A stretch of 64,000 bases of DNA from Arthrobacter sp. (GCA_031277795.1 JAITLQ010000007.1:62001-126000); one strand, 5' to 3'; counted from the stretch's first letter, positions 25,368 to 34,336 are shown. Notes: generated from the letters alone by a model not told the origin. Made by a program: numbers and translations.

Positions 25368-26717
25368 TCAGGCGAGGTCGGTTCCCTTGGTTTCAGGGGC
25401 CTTGATGAGCATCGCCGCGATGGCGACGAGCACCAGGACGAGCGCGGCGGCGAAGCACGCCGTGAGCCCGAAGACGGGCCACGCCCACGCGAAGACGAGC
25501 GGGCCCACACCGGCGCCCACGCGGGACATGGTCGAGGCCCAGCCGAAGCCGGAGGCGCGCAGCTCGGTGGGGTAGAGCTCCGAGGCGTAGGCGTAGAGGA
25601 CCGGGATGGCGATCTGGATGATCGCCCCGAAGACGAGGAGCCAGATCACGGCGACCTTGGGGTCATCGAGCGTTGCCGCTACGAGCACGAGGGTCAGGGC
25701 AGCGAGCGGGGCGGAGACGCTCAGGAGCAGCTTGCGCCCGGCGACCTCGACGAGCAGCGCGGCGACGACGACGCCGACGAGCCCGGCGGCGGCCATGCCG
25801 GCGCCGGAGATGAGGGCGGCGGTCTGGGCCAGGCCGGCCTCCTTGAGGATGGTGGGCATCCAGTTCAGCGCCAGGTAGTAAACCAGCAACACGGTGAGGA
25901 AGAGCGCCCACGTCACGGCCGTGACGGCCGGGGCCTCGCGCCAGAGCCGGGCCAGCTGCGCAAGCCAGGCGGGCACCCGGCTGTCCTTGGGCGCCCGGGG
26001 CGCCGCCACGACGTCGTACTCCACGGGTGCGGCGCCCGTGCGGCGCACGAGCTCGTCCACCACGGCGCGGGCCTCCGCCTCGCGGCCGTTGGCGGCGAGG
26101 AAGAGCGGGGACTCAGGGACGTGCCTGCGCACCCAGAAGATCAGCAGGGCGGGGATGATCATGACGGCCAGGCTCCAGCGCCACGAGCCCGTGGCGGCGA
26201 GCAGCCACGCTGAGACGAAGAAGGAGAGCGCGGCGCCCACGGGCCACCAGCCGTCCATCGCCGTGAGGATCTTGCCGCGCGTGCTGCGCGGGGTGAATTC
26301 CCCCACGAGCGCGTAGTCCACCGGAATGCAGCCGCCCAGGCCCACGCCGGCCAGGAACCGGAAGAGCGCGAAGAAGGCGAAGTTCGGGGCGAGCGCGCCG
26401 AGGGCCGTGAACACGGCGAAGACGAGCAGCGTCCAGGTGAAGGCGCGCTGGCGGCCCAGCCGATCGGCGATGCTGCCCCAGAGCACCGCCCCCACGGCCA
26501 TGCCGATGAGGTTGGCGGTGCTCAGCAGCGCGGCGGTGGGGCGGTCGAGGCCCCACTCGTTCATGACGGCGGGGATGAGGGCGCCGTTGAGCGTCACGTC
26601 CCAGGCATCGAACATGAAGCCGAGGCCGCCGATGACGAAGATGCGTCCCTGGATGCCCCACTTGAAGGGCAGGCCCTGGACGACGGCATCCGAGGTGGGG
26701 CGGGCAAGAGTGGGCAC
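25368..26717 (-). CDS. MFS transporter (metabolite:H+ symporter-like)
   Basis: 449-residue 12-helix transporter. Motif A is GSIADRLGRQRAF, with GFMFDAWDVTLNGALIPAV at helix 1 (Asp residues typical of the aromatic-acid/niacin and sugar symporter groups), RFLAGVGLGGCIPVDYALVGEFTP, HVPESPLFLAANGREAEA and a closing APETKGTDLA. Substrate unknown. The GTG start has CGGAGG 5 nt upstream. A promoter is readable on the coding strand: GTGACA (26761-26766) and TAGATC (26737-26742), 18 bp apart. It is divergent from the Nramp-like gene. Confidence 0.85.
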   Translation of the reverse strand: MPTLARPTSDAVVQGLPFKWGIQGRIFVIGGLGFMFDAWDVTLNGALIPAVMNEWGLDRPTAALLSTANLIGMAVGAVLWGSIADRLGRQRAFTWTLLVFAVFTALGALAPNFAFFALFRFLAGVGLGGCIPVDYALVGEFTPRSTRGKILTAMDGWWPVGAALSFFVSAWLLAATGSWRWSLAVMIIPALLIFWVRRHVPESPLFLAANGREAEARAVVDELVRRTGAAPVEYDVVAAPRAPKDSRVPAWLAQLARLWREAPAVTAVTWALFLTVLLVYYLALNWMPTILKEAGLAQTAALISGAGMAAAGLVGVVVAALLVEVAGRKLLLSVSAPLAALTLVLVAATLDDPKVAVIWLLVFGAIIQIAIPVLYAYASELYPTELRASGFGWASTMSRVGAGVGPLVFAWAWPVFGLTACFAAALVLVLVAIAAMLIKAPETKGTDLA

Positions 26718-26830
26718 GATGCCTCCGTGCTGACGAGATCTAACAGTGTTTGACTATGGTTGTCACACGCGTTCCCCGTCCGGGGCGCGCGGTGACCATT
26801 TTGCACGGGTACCCCGACGAGAGGCACACC
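26718..26830. promoter_or_regulatory. divergent promoter region of MFS and Nramp-like genes
   Basis: 113-bp region. On the minus strand, -35 GTGACA (26761-26766) and -10 TAGATC (26737-26742) serve the MFS gene. An inverted repeat pairs ATGGTTGTCAC (26756-26766) with GTGACCAT (26791-26798); it overlaps the -35 box and could be a shared operator. Confidence 0.5.
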
Positions 26831-28153
26831 ATGTCGACACCGCCGAACACCCCGCAGCACGCTGGCCCCGGAGAGGGGCATCAACCACCGCCCAAGTGGC
26901 GCATCATCGGCCCGGGTCTGGTGGTCGCCGCAACGGGCGTGGGCGCGGCGGACATGGTGGCCACGCTCGTGGCCGGCTCCAACTTCGGCTACGGCCTCCT
27001 GTGGGCCGTCATCGTCGGCATCATCCTGAAGATCGTCCTCGTCGAGGGGGCCGGGCGCTACTCGCTCGCGACGGGCCGCACCATCTTCGAAGGCTGGTCG
27101 AGCCTGGGGCGGTGGGCCACGTGGTACTTCGGCGTCTACATCCTTATCTGGGGTTTCTCCTACGGCTCCGCCGCCATGGCGTCCACCGCCATGCCGCTGC
27201 ACGCCCTCTTCCCCGGGGTGGACCTGAAGGTGTTCGCCATCGCGACCGGGCTCGTGGGCCTGGCCCTCGTGTGGTTCAACCGCTACGCCGTCTTCGAGAA
27301 GATCACCGCGGTGCTCGTCGGCATCATGTTCGTGGTCATCGTGGGGCTGGCCATCATCGCCGTCCCCCACGTCCCCGACATGCTCAAGGGGCTGGTGCCC
27401 ATGATCCCGAGGGCCGCGGACGGCAGCCTGGAGATCGGCAAGACCCTGGCCCTGGCCGGCGGCGTCGGCGGCACCATCACGCTCGCCGCCTACGGCTACT
27501 GGCTGCGGGAGAAGGGGTGGAGCACCCCGTGTTTCATGAAGGTCATGCGCATCGACAACACCATGGCGTACGTCATGACGGGCGTCTTCGTGATCTCCAT
27601 GCTCATCGTGGGGGCCGAGGTGGTCGCGACCGCCGGGGTGAAGCTCGGCAACGGCGACAAGGGCCTCCTCGACCTGGTCCCGGTCCTGCAGGCCAAGTAC
27701 GGGACATGGGTGGGCCCTGCCTTCCTGTGGGGCTTCTTCGCGGCGGCGTTCTCCTCCGTCTTGGGCGTGTGGAACGGCGTGGCGCTGATGTTTGCCGACT
27801 TCTGGGCAAACGCCCGCGGCAAGGGCTCCGACTCGCCCCAGGCGAAGCTGGATGGCCCGTACGCCCGCTTCTACATGCTCTGGCTGACCTTCCCGCCCAT
27901 GATCCTGATCCTGACAGGGCAGGACCCCGTGGCGCTCGTGCTGATCTACGCCGTGCTGGGGGCCTTGTTCATGCCCTTCCTCGCGCTCACGCTGCTCCCG
28001 CTCATGAACATGGAGCGCTTCGGGGTGCCCAAGACGTGGCGCAACGGGTGGCTGGGGAACCTTGCCCTGGCCGTCACGGCGGTGCTATTCGTCTGGCTCG
28101 GCGTGCAGCAGCTCGTCGACGCCGTCGGCAAGTTCGTGTCCCAGCTGGGCTAG
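26831..28153 (+). CDS. Nramp-related transporter lacking canonical metal motifs
   Basis: 440-residue, about 11-helix protein with overall Nramp (SLC11) order: PGLVVAATGVGAADMVATLVAG at helix 1 and KIVLVEGAGRYSLATGRTIFEG at helices 2-3 (both split). In canonical metal importers helix 1 carries DPGN and helix 6 carries MPH. Here the corresponding segments read GAAD and AAYGYW, so the Mn/Fe site is not conserved. Such members belong to divergent Nramp-related clades whose substrates may be Mg2+, other cations or something else. The gene is divergent from an MFS transporter and ends before a palindromic intergenic stretch. Confidence 0.8.
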   Translation: MSTPPNTPQHAGPGEGHQPPPKWRIIGPGLVVAATGVGAADMVATLVAGSNFGYGLLWAVIVGIILKIVLVEGAGRYSLATGRTIFEGWSSLGRWATWYFGVYILIWGFSYGSAAMASTAMPLHALFPGVDLKVFAIATGLVGLALVWFNRYAVFEKITAVLVGIMFVVIVGLAIIAVPHVPDMLKGLVPMIPRAADGSLEIGKTLALAGGVGGTITLAAYGYWLREKGWSTPCFMKVMRIDNTMAYVMTGVFVISMLIVGAEVVATAGVKLGNGDKGLLDLVPVLQAKYGTWVGPAFLWGFFAAAFSSVLGVWNGVALMFADFWANARGKGSDSPQAKLDGPYARFYMLWLTFPPMILILTGQDPVALVLIYAVLGALFMPFLALTLLPLMNMERFGVPKTWRNGWLGNLALAVTAVLFVWLGVQQLVDAVGKFVSQLG

Positions 28154-28206
28154 CGGCGCGGGGCGTGAGGGGTGGGGATGAGGCGAGGCGCGCCGCTCGG
28201 GTGGGC

Positions 28207-28248
28207 GCCCGACGTCGGGCGGTCACCCCGGTGCCAAGGGCACCCGGC
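28207..28248 (+). terminator. palindrome plus imperfect hairpin after Nramp-like gene
   Basis: A 14-bp perfect palindrome GCCCGACGTCGGGC (28207-28220) is a self-complementary form of the intergenic motif. It is followed by an imperfect hairpin CCGGTGCC/GGCACCCGG (28228-28247). Termination of the Nramp-like transcript is likely but not certain. Confidence 0.45.
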
Positions 28249-28312
28249 CTGGCACAAGCGATCGCTTCCCGCAAGCCTTTTGTCCCGGGCGGCGGCGAAG
28301 TAGTGTCTGGCC

Positions 28313-28999
28313 ATGGGACTCGATTGGGCGGCCCTGGAGCAGGGCCTACACCGCGTGGCATTGCAGAAGACCGCGGCCATCATGGCCGAACACCCCGGTC
28401 ACACCTTCTACGGCCTGGCCCTGCATGGGGTGCCCACCGAGGAGGACGGCGAACTCATCCTCCCCGTGCTGGCGCTGAACTCCCAGCAGGCCCTCGCCAG
28501 GGACCTCTCCGACGACGTCGAAGACGATGAAGACGACGACGAGGACGAGTGGGAAGAGGAGGAGGGCGGCGACTATCGCCCGCCGCCGCTGGACGGCTCC
28601 GATCCGGAGGACGACGAGGACGAGGACGAGGACGACGACCCGGACGAGGACGACGACGAGGAGCAGGACGCCGAGGACGACGACGGCGACGGCTTCTACT
28701 CGCGCCGCTGGGACCCCACCGAATGGCACTGGAGCGCCGTCCCCTTGGTCGACGACGCGGCGGCGGGCGTCTGGGAGAGGGCCTTCGCCGCCGAGGTGGA
28801 GGCCGAGGGCTGGGAGGCCACGGCCCAGTGCTACTACGAACTGATGATCAGGGTCATCAAGGACCTGCGGCAGCAGCTGCTGGCCACCAAGGGCGTGGAA
28901 CTCGTCTGTTTCGTGGCGGACGACGACCACGCGGAGCGTCTCCTCAAGGCGAGCCTGACCCCGCACCAACTGGCCCAGCACTTCCCCGAGCTCGTGTGA
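28313..28999 (+). CDS. DUF4303-like protein with long acidic insertion
   Basis: 228-residue cytosolic protein. The N-terminal GLHRVALQKTAAIMAEHPGHTFYGLALHG and later WHWSAVPLVDD and YYELMIRVIKDLRQQLL match the layout of the DUF4303 family, whose members sometimes act as immunity proteins near toxins. No toxin gene is present here. Residues about 66-127 form a nearly continuous Asp/Glu tract broken by a YRPPPLDG segment, inserted between the two halves of the domain. Start: TAGTGT at 28301-28306 ends 6 nt before the ATG, so a leaderless mRNA is likely. The function is unknown. Confidence 0.72.
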   Translation: MGLDWAALEQGLHRVALQKTAAIMAEHPGHTFYGLALHGVPTEEDGELILPVLALNSQQALARDLSDDVEDDEDDDEDEWEEEEGGDYRPPPLDGSDPEDDEDEDEDDDPDEDDDEEQDAEDDDGDGFYSRRWDPTEWHWSAVPLVDDAAAGVWERAFAAEVEAEGWEATAQCYYELMIRVIKDLRQQLLATKGVELVCFVADDDHAERLLKASLTPHQLAQHFPELV

Positions 29000-29091
29000 G
29001 GCGGGGCCGCGTCACGGGCGCGGCGCTGGAGTGTCCCCGGCCGTAGACTGGTGGTGTTCCCCGATCTCCCGCCCTACAGGAGCAAGATCCA

Positions 29092-30762
29092 GTGAGCCAG
29101 ACCGCGCTCGACCGCGTGCCGCTGAAGCGTGCACTCATTTCCGTCTACGACAAGACCGGCCTGGAAGAGCTTGCTCTCGGCCTGCACGAGGCGGGGGTGT
29201 CCATCGTTTCGACCGGCTCCACCGCCTCGAAGATCGCCGCCGCCGGCGTTCCGGTGACCGAGGTTGCCGACCTCACCGGCTTCCCCGAGTGCCTCGAGGG
29301 CCGCGTGAAGACGCTGCACCCGCGCGTTCACGCCGGCATCCTCGCCGACCGCCGCAAGGCCGACCACGTGGACCAGCTGGCCCAGCTGGAGATCGAGCCC
29401 TTCGACCTCGTGGTCGTGAACCTGTACCCCTTCGTCGAGACCGTGCGCTCCGGTGCCGGCCAGGACGCCGTCGTGGAGCAGATCGACATCGGCGGGCCCT
29501 CCATGGTGCGCGCCGCGGCCAAGAACCACCCCTCCGTGGCGATCGTGGTTGACCCCGCCAAGTACGGCGAGGTCGTCGAGGCGGCCAAGGCCGGCGGCTT
29601 CAACCTGAAGACCCGCCAGCGCCTGGCCTCCCTGGCCTTCGCCCACACCGCCGCGTACGACACCGCCGTGGCCACGTGGACCGCCGCGCAGTTCGGCGAC
29701 GACGAGGCCGAGGACGTTCCGGCCTTCCCGCCGTACGCCGGCCTCGCCCTGGAGCGCAGCGAGATCCTGCGCTACGGCGAGAACCCGCACCAGTCCGCCG
29801 CCCTGTACGTCGAGGTGGGCGCCGCCCCGGGCATCGCCCAGGCGGAGCAGCTGCATGGCAAGGCCATGAGCTACAACAACTACCAGGACGCCGACGCTGC
29901 CGTGCGCGCCGCCTACGACTTCGCCGAGCCGGCCGTGGCCGTCATCAAGCACGCCAACCCGTGCGGCGTCGCCGTGGCCACCCCGGGTGCCGCCGATCCC
30001 ATCGCGGATGCGCACCTGAAGGCCCACAACACCGATCCGGTCTCCGCGTTCGGCGGCGTCATCGCCGCCAACCGCACCGTCACCGCCGGCATGGCGCAGA
30101 CGGTCAAGGGCATCTTCACCGAGGTCGTCGTGGCGCCAGGCTTCGAGCCTGAGGCCGTCGAGATCCTCTCGGCCAAGAAGAACATCCGCCTGATCCAGCT
30201 GCCCGAGGGCTTCACCCGCGACACGGTGGACATCAAGCAGATCTCCGGCGGCGCGCTGCTGCAGCAGTCGGACGCGATCGACGCCCGGGGCGACGATCCG
30301 GCGAACTGGACCCTGGCCGCCGGCGAGGCCGCCGACGAGGCCACCCTGGCCGATCTGGTCTTCGCGTGGCGCGCCGTGCGTGCCGCCAAGTCCAACGCCA
30401 TCCTGCTGGCCAAGGACGGCGCCGCCGTCGGTATCGGCATGGGCCAGGTCAATCGCGTCGATTCCTGCCGCCTCGCGGTGGAGCGCGCCAACACGCTGGG
30501 CGTGAAGGTCGAGTCGGATGTGGACGCCGCCGGTGGGGCCGAGGCCTCGGCCGACGCCGTGTCCGAGCAGCGCGCCGTGGGTTCCGTTGCCGCCTCCGAC
30601 GCCTTCTTCCCGTTTGCCGATGGCCCGACCGTGCTCATCGAGGCCGGCGTGAAGGCGATCGTGCAGCCGGGCGGCTCCGTCCGCGACGAGGAGACCATCG
30701 CCGCCGCCAACGCGGCCGGCGTCACCATGTACTTCACGGGTGAGCGTCACTTCTTCCACTGA
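29092..30762 (+). CDS. purH: bifunctional AICAR formyltransferase/IMP cyclohydrolase PurH
   Basis: 556-residue enzyme for the last two steps of IMP synthesis. The N-terminal IMP cyclohydrolase domain (about 10-205) has [22 protein letters not shown] and [15 protein letters not shown]. The C-terminal transformylase domain has [26 protein letters not shown] (Lys-His catalytic pair) and [27 protein letters not shown] (split). GTG 29092 is chosen: ACAGGAG ends 9 nt upstream, and TAGACT at 29044-29049 provides a -10 with a leader of about 35 nt. It is separated from purN by the MFS/Nramp/DUF4303 block. Confidence 0.95.
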   Translation: MSQTALDRVPLKRALISVYDKTGLEELALGLHEAGVSIVSTGSTASKIAAAGVPVTEVADLTGFPECLEGRVKTLHPRVHAGILADRRKADHVDQLAQLEIEPFDLVVVNLYPFVETVRSGAGQDAVVEQIDIGGPSMVRAAAKNHPSVAIVVDPAKYGEVVEAAKAGGFNLKTRQRLASLAFAHTAAYDTAVATWTAAQFGDDEAEDVPAFPPYAGLALERSEILRYGENPHQSAALYVEVGAAPGIAQAEQLHGKAMSYNNYQDADAAVRAAYDFAEPAVAVIKHANPCGVAVATPGAADPIADAHLKAHNTDPVSAFGGVIAANRTVTAGMAQTVKGIFTEVVVAPGFEPEAVEILSAKKNIRLIQLPEGFTRDTVDIKQISGGALLQQSDAIDARGDDPANWTLAAGEAADEATLADLVFAWRAVRAAKSNAILLAKDGAAVGIGMGQVNRVDSCRLAVERANTLGVKVESDVDAAGGAEASADAVSEQRAVGSVAASDAFFPFADGPTVLIEAGVKAIVQPGGSVRDEETIAAANAAGVTMYFTGERHFFH

Positions 30763-30801
30763 TCTCTTGACCTGAGATGACGGGTGGGCTCGAACCCACC
30801 C

Positions 30802-30845
30802 CCAACGCCAAAACCCCGCGAGAAATCGCGGGGTTTTGGCGTTGG
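30802..30845. terminator. 20-bp perfect hairpin with GAAA loop
   Basis: 30802-30821 pairs with 30826-30845; the stem includes an AAAACCCCGCGA arm followed by GGGGTTTTGG. It serves convergent purH and the BadF-type gene. A smaller GGTGGG/CCCACC hairpin precedes it at 30783-30800. Confidence 0.85.
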
Positions 30846-30859
30846 TCCTGGGCCGGTGA

Positions 30860-30900
30860 TGCCCGACGGCGGGCGGTGGCGTTGCGCCCGACGCCGGGGT
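30860..30900. repeat. intergenic repeat motifs downstream of purH
   Basis: TGCCCGACGGCGGGCGG at 30860-30876, identical to 25346-25362, followed by a diverged copy GCGCCCGACGCCGGGG from about 30884. It lies 8 nt before the stop of the minus-strand kinase gene. Confidence 0.75.
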
Positions 30901-30907
30901 TCCGGTT

Positions 30908-31840
30908 CTAGCGGTAAGCGGCCGCGGCGCGTAGCGCCGACGCGGCGCCGAGGAAGGGCAGGAGGGCCGCGCCGTCGAGCCCCGAACCGGCCGGCTCGGT
31001 GAGGACGGCGCCCGGCAGGCGACGGGCCAGCGTGGCCTCGAACGCCGCGTCCACCGTGGGATCGGTGAGGACACGGCCCAGCCGGGCCACCGGGACGGCG
31101 CCCGTTAGGTCAACGCGAGCGGCCGCGACGGCCACCGACTGAGCCAACTCGGTTCCGGCCCACTCGGCAATCTCCCGTGCCACGGCGTCGGAGGCCGCGT
31201 GCGCCGTGACCCGGCGCGAGTACGAGGCCATGCGGCGCACGCGATCCAGATCGGCCTGGATCTGCACGTACGCGCCCTCGAGGTCGTCGAAGTCCTGGGC
31301 GAAGTCCTCGAGCAGCGCCGTGGACGGGCCGCGGCCGTCGTGCGCCCGCATGACGGCGCGCCAGCCGCGCGCGCCGATCGAGAAGCCGGATCCGTCGTCT
31401 CCCATGAGGTAGCCCCAGCCATCCACGCGCGCCGTGGCGGACTCGCCCACGCCGTAGATGATGGAACCGGTGCCGGCCGCCACGACCACGCCGGGGGTCT
31501 CGCCGAGCGCGCCGAGGTAGGAGGACACCGAGTCGTGGGCCACCGCGAGCGAGCGCGGCGCCGGCCCCTCGGCGGCGAACGCCGCCACCAGGTCATCCGC
31601 CAGACGCTCCACGCTGTCCACGCCGGAGGTGCCGATGGCCACGGCCACTCCTGCCGGATCCACCTCCTCGGCGCTCAGCACCTCGAGGGCGCGCTGGGCC
31701 AGCTGGGCGGAGAGCGGCTCGGCCGTGCGTACGCCAGCAAACTCGTGCACCTCGCCGAGGACCCCGTCGCGATCGAGACGCGCACGCACCCCGGTCTGGC
31801 CGGCATCGATCGCGAGAACGGTGGGGGAGTCCTGTGGCAT
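30908..31840 (-). CDS. BadF/BadG/BcrA/BcrD-type ATPase, probable N-acetylglucosamine kinase
   Basis: 310-residue sugar-kinase-fold protein. Phosphate-1 motif LAIDAGQTGVRARL is near the N-terminus, AVAHDSVSSYLGAL holds the catalytic-type Asp, GVVVAAGTGSIIYGV is the phosphate-2 loop, and GWGYLMGDDGSGFSIG is typical of the N-acetylglucosamine kinase-like branch of this family. Phosphorylation of an amino sugar is the likely activity, but no sugar operon adjoins it. ATG 31840 has AAGGA about 5 nt upstream. The 43-bp gap to the hydrolase gene upstream on the same strand allows cotranscription. Confidence 0.8.
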   Translation of the reverse strand: MPQDSPTVLAIDAGQTGVRARLDRDGVLGEVHEFAGVRTAEPLSAQLAQRALEVLSAEEVDPAGVAVAIGTSGVDSVERLADDLVAAFAAEGPAPRSLAVAHDSVSSYLGALGETPGVVVAAGTGSIIYGVGESATARVDGWGYLMGDDGSGFSIGARGWRAVMRAHDGRGPSTALLEDFAQDFDDLEGAYVQIQADLDRVRRMASYSRRVTAHAASDAVAREIAEWAGTELAQSVAVAAARVDLTGAVPVARLGRVLTDPTVDAAFEATLARRLPGAVLTEPAGSGLDGAALLPFLGAASALRAAAAYR

Positions 31841-31883
31841 GGGGGTCCTTACATCGGTGGCGGAACGTGTGCGTTTGATCCTC

Positions 31884-32825
31884 TCACCCTTGGGCCAGCA
31901 GCCAGGCCAAGATGGCCCGGTTGGTCTCCTCCGGGCGCTCCTGATGAATCCAATGCCCGCAGTCCACACGGACCTCCGTGACGCGAGGGACAAACGTCGC
32001 CAGCCGTTCGGACGGGGCAACGGTGTCGCGCTCGCCGGAGATCATGAGGGCCCGTTGCCGAACGACCGGGTCGACCTTGGCGAGCTGGTGCCAGGCACGG
32101 TTGAGGTTTCGGTACCAATTGATGCCGCCGGTGAACCCGGAGCGGTCGAAAGCGGCGGAGTAGACGGAAAGCTCGTGTGCGTTCAAGAGGGGTTCCCCGG
32201 CAGGCGTCGGCGTGAGCGCGGTATCGATCAGGACCATGCCCGGCTGCGGTTCCGCCAGCGGGGCATCGCGCCGGTAGAGGTTGTTGATGAATCGAGCGGG
32301 GTCCGCGTCGAACACGGCGTCGGCAACACCTGGCTGCCGGTTGAAGTGGACAAAGTAGTTCTCGCTGCCGAACACGGCCTCCATGAAGTCCAACCAGGGA
32401 ACGTCCCCGCGCTCCAGGTACGGCATGCTCAGCGCGATCAGCTGGTTGACCCGCTGCGGATGCAGCTGCGCCAGGCTCCAGACGACGAACGCGCCCCAGT
32501 CGTGGCCAACAAACGTCGCGTCGGCGTATCCGAGATGGTCGAGGAGCGCGACAAGGTCTCCGGTGAGGTGCTCAAGGTCGTAGGCGTGCACGTCCTCGGG
32601 GCGCGAAGAGTTCCCATACCCGCGTTGATTCGGCGCGATGACGTGATAGCCGGCGGCGACGAGCGCGGGTATCTGTTGGCGCCAGGTGTAGGCGAGATCG
32701 GGAAAGCCGTGGCACAGCACGAGGGGCTTGCCGCCGCCGGGGTCTCCGGCTTCGAAGACCTCCAGGTCAATGCCGTTCACGGCGATGATGGTGGGTTCGG
32801 GGAAGGGGTGCGTTGCTGGGTTCAT
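31884..32825 (-). CDS. alpha/beta hydrolase, epoxide hydrolase-like
   Basis: 313-residue alpha/beta hydrolase. HGFPDLAYTWRQQ is the oxyanion HG-x-P motif. The nucleophile elbow GHDWGAFVVW has Asp rather than Ser, as in epoxide hydrolases and haloalkane/fluoroacetate dehalogenases. The catalytic His lies in DCGHWIHQE, and SGERDTVAP holds the acid. The cap region has NYFVHFNRQPG and YRNLNRAW. Epoxide hydrolysis is the best guess. It starts 63 bp from a divergent WYL-domain regulator, which therefore probably controls it. Confidence 0.82.
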   Translation of the reverse strand: MNPATHPFPEPTIIAVNGIDLEVFEAGDPGGGKPLVLCHGFPDLAYTWRQQIPALVAAGYHVIAPNQRGYGNSSRPEDVHAYDLEHLTGDLVALLDHLGYADATFVGHDWGAFVVWSLAQLHPQRVNQLIALSMPYLERGDVPWLDFMEAVFGSENYFVHFNRQPGVADAVFDADPARFINNLYRRDAPLAEPQPGMVLIDTALTPTPAGEPLLNAHELSVYSAAFDRSGFTGGINWYRNLNRAWHQLAKVDPVVRQRALMISGERDTVAPSERLATFVPRVTEVRVDCGHWIHQERPEETNRAILAWLLAQG

Positions 32826-32888
32826 GTGATCAATCCTGGCGAGCAAAGCGGACAGGGAGTGACCGGTTTTCCTGGCACAGTTGGCGAC

Positions 32889-33836
32889 ATGAGATCCGAC
32901 CGGCTCGTGGCCATCCTGCTGATCCTGCAAAGACGAACGCAGGTGACCGCCGCCGAGGTGGCTGCCGAACTGGAAGTGTCGGAGCGCACGGCCCGGCGGG
33001 ACCTGGACGCCTTGGGCATGGCCGGGCTGCCCGTGTACTCGGTGCAGGGCCGGGGTGGTGGATGGCGGCTCCTTGGCGGTGCCCGGACCGATCTGTCCGG
33101 CCTCAGCGAGGCCGAGGTGCGAGCCCTCTTCCTGGTCGCGGGTCCGGCAGCGGGGTCAACGCCGGAGGTGAAGGCGGCCCTGCGCAAGTTGGTCCGCGCG
33201 CTACCCGCCTCCTTTCGGGATCACGCCGAAGCGGCGGCGTCGTCCGTCGTGGTTGACCCCCATCGCTGGGGCGCAGCCGGGACCGACGCCCAGCCTCCGC
33301 GCTTTCTCGCGGCGCTGCAGGACGCCGTGATCCGTGGGCAACAGGTCCGCCTGGGGTACGTCGATGCGACGGGGACGCACAGTGGACGGACGGTGCATCC
33401 GTTGGGGGTCGTGGCCAAGGCACACGCGTGGTATCTGCTGGCCAACACCGACGCCGGGCAACGGACCTTCAGGGTCGATCGGGTCACCGACGTGAGGACG
33501 CACGACGAGCCTGCCGAGCGGCCACCGGGCTTCGACCTCGCCGGCGCCTGGCGCCAGATCACCGCCCACGCGCAGCACGCACGCCCGGCGATTCACGTCC
33601 AGGGCAGCTGCGCGCCCGAGGGTATTGGCTTTCTGCGGGAGGCGCTGGAAGGCCGGCTCAGCGTCGGCGCGCCAGGCCCCGACGGACGCCTGCCCGTGGC
33701 GTTCACCGGTCCCAGCGAGGCCGGCTTGGCCGGGCATCTGGCCGGACTCGTGGAGTGGCTCGAGATCTCCAGCCCGCCAGGAATCCGTGAGCATTTGGCG
33801 CTCATCGGTGCCGCGCTGACCCAGCGCTACTCGTGA
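32889..33836 (+). CDS. HTH/WYL-domain transcriptional regulator
   Basis: 315-residue DeoR-like regulator. The N-terminal winged HTH (about 1-60) has RRTQVTAAEVAAELEVSERTARRDLDALG (split). The central WYL domain (about 135-210) keeps the naming motif in KAHAWYLLANT and the Arg-rich RTFRVDRVTDVR. A C-terminal extension (WCX type) follows. WYL domains sense small ligands or nucleic acids. Position divergent to the epoxide hydrolase-like gene suggests local control of that gene. The 180 bp downstream contain no gene. Confidence 0.85.
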   Translation: MRSDRLVAILLILQRRTQVTAAEVAAELEVSERTARRDLDALGMAGLPVYSVQGRGGGWRLLGGARTDLSGLSEAEVRALFLVAGPAAGSTPEVKAALRKLVRALPASFRDHAEAAASSVVVDPHRWGAAGTDAQPPRFLAALQDAVIRGQQVRLGYVDATGTHSGRTVHPLGVVAKAHAWYLLANTDAGQRTFRVDRVTDVRTHDEPAERPPGFDLAGAWRQITAHAQHARPAIHVQGSCAPEGIGFLREALEGRLSVGAPGPDGRLPVAFTGPSEAGLAGHLAGLVEWLEISSPPGIREHLALIGAALTQRYS

Positions 33837-34016
33837 GGCACGCTGCGCCGCACGGCCGGAGCAACGCGACGCCGCAGCGGCAACGATTCCCTCGAGCGCA
33901 GCGGTCGCGATGCGACACATCATCCGCGCAGGCGACGCGAAGTGCCGGGCCGGCATGGAAGGGTTGAGGGAACAGTGGGGGCACAGTGCCCCCCGTGTAG
34001 CTCAGGAGGGCATGTC
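33837..34016 (+). promoter_or_regulatory. intergenic region with perfect dyad upstream of small membrane protein
   Basis: 180 bp without a gene. GGGGGCAC at 33977-33984 and GTGCCCCC at 33986-33993 form a 17-bp dyad with one central base, about 23 nt before the start codon. It is either an operator or a leader hairpin. AGGAGGG at 34004-34010 is a strong ribosome site. Confidence 0.4.
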
Positions 34017-34223
34017 ATGGAGTGGATGATCTACCCGGCGGTGCTGTTGCTCATCGTGGTGGTGCTCGGCGTGATCATGGCCCGGCGCAGCGCGGTGTCC
34101 CGCACCATTGCTCCCGGCGAACGCGATGCCTTCGGCGAGATCATCGGGGCGCGGGAACCCGGCCTGCATCAGAGCACCACGGTGCTGCCGGAGCGACCGG
34201 TCGGCCCCGGCGTCCACTACTGA
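34017..34223 (+). CDS. small single-pass membrane protein, unknown
   Basis: 68 residues: one N-terminal membrane helix (YPAVLLLIVVVLGVIMA) followed by a soluble tail of about 45 residues rich in Glu, Pro and Thr (AFGEIIGAREPGLHQSTTVLPERPVGPGVHY, split). The reading is supported by a strong Shine-Dalgarno (AGGAGGG) 6 nt before the ATG and a terminator hairpin 40 nt after the stop. I recognise no family. The N-out/C-in orientation is suggested by the Arg-Arg after the helix. Confidence 0.6.
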   Translation: MEWMIYPAVLLLIVVVLGVIMARRSAVSRTIAPGERDAFGEIIGAREPGLHQSTTVLPERPVGPGVHY

Positions 34224-34263
34224 TCCTCCCAGCGGCGGGCGCCCTGGGGAGATGCATGCACTA

Positions 34264-34302
34264 TGTGGCGATCCGGCGAAAAAGAGTCGCCGGATCGCCA
34301 CA
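34264..34302. terminator. 16-bp perfect hairpin between convergent genes
   Basis: 34264-34279 pairs with 34287-34302 around a 7-nt AAAAGAG loop, between the small membrane protein and the lysE-type gene. GCATG/CATGC bases extend it imperfectly outside. Confidence 0.8.
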
Positions 34303-34336
34303 AACCGCATGCAGGGGCGGGGCAGCGCGAGGGTCA

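Noticed and set aside
28524-28690. GAC/GAG microsatellite as a non-coding repeat
   Set aside because: It stays in frame inside the DUF4303-like gene and encodes the acidic insertion; codons are mixed rather than a pure repeat.
30783-30800. tRNA T-arm-like sequence on the minus strand (GGTGGGTTCGAGCCCACC)
   Set aside because: The TTCGA loop is present, but register and pairing do not fit a 5-bp T-stem with a 7-nt loop, and the rest of a tRNA cloverleaf is absent; upstream sequence is the purH terminator hairpin.
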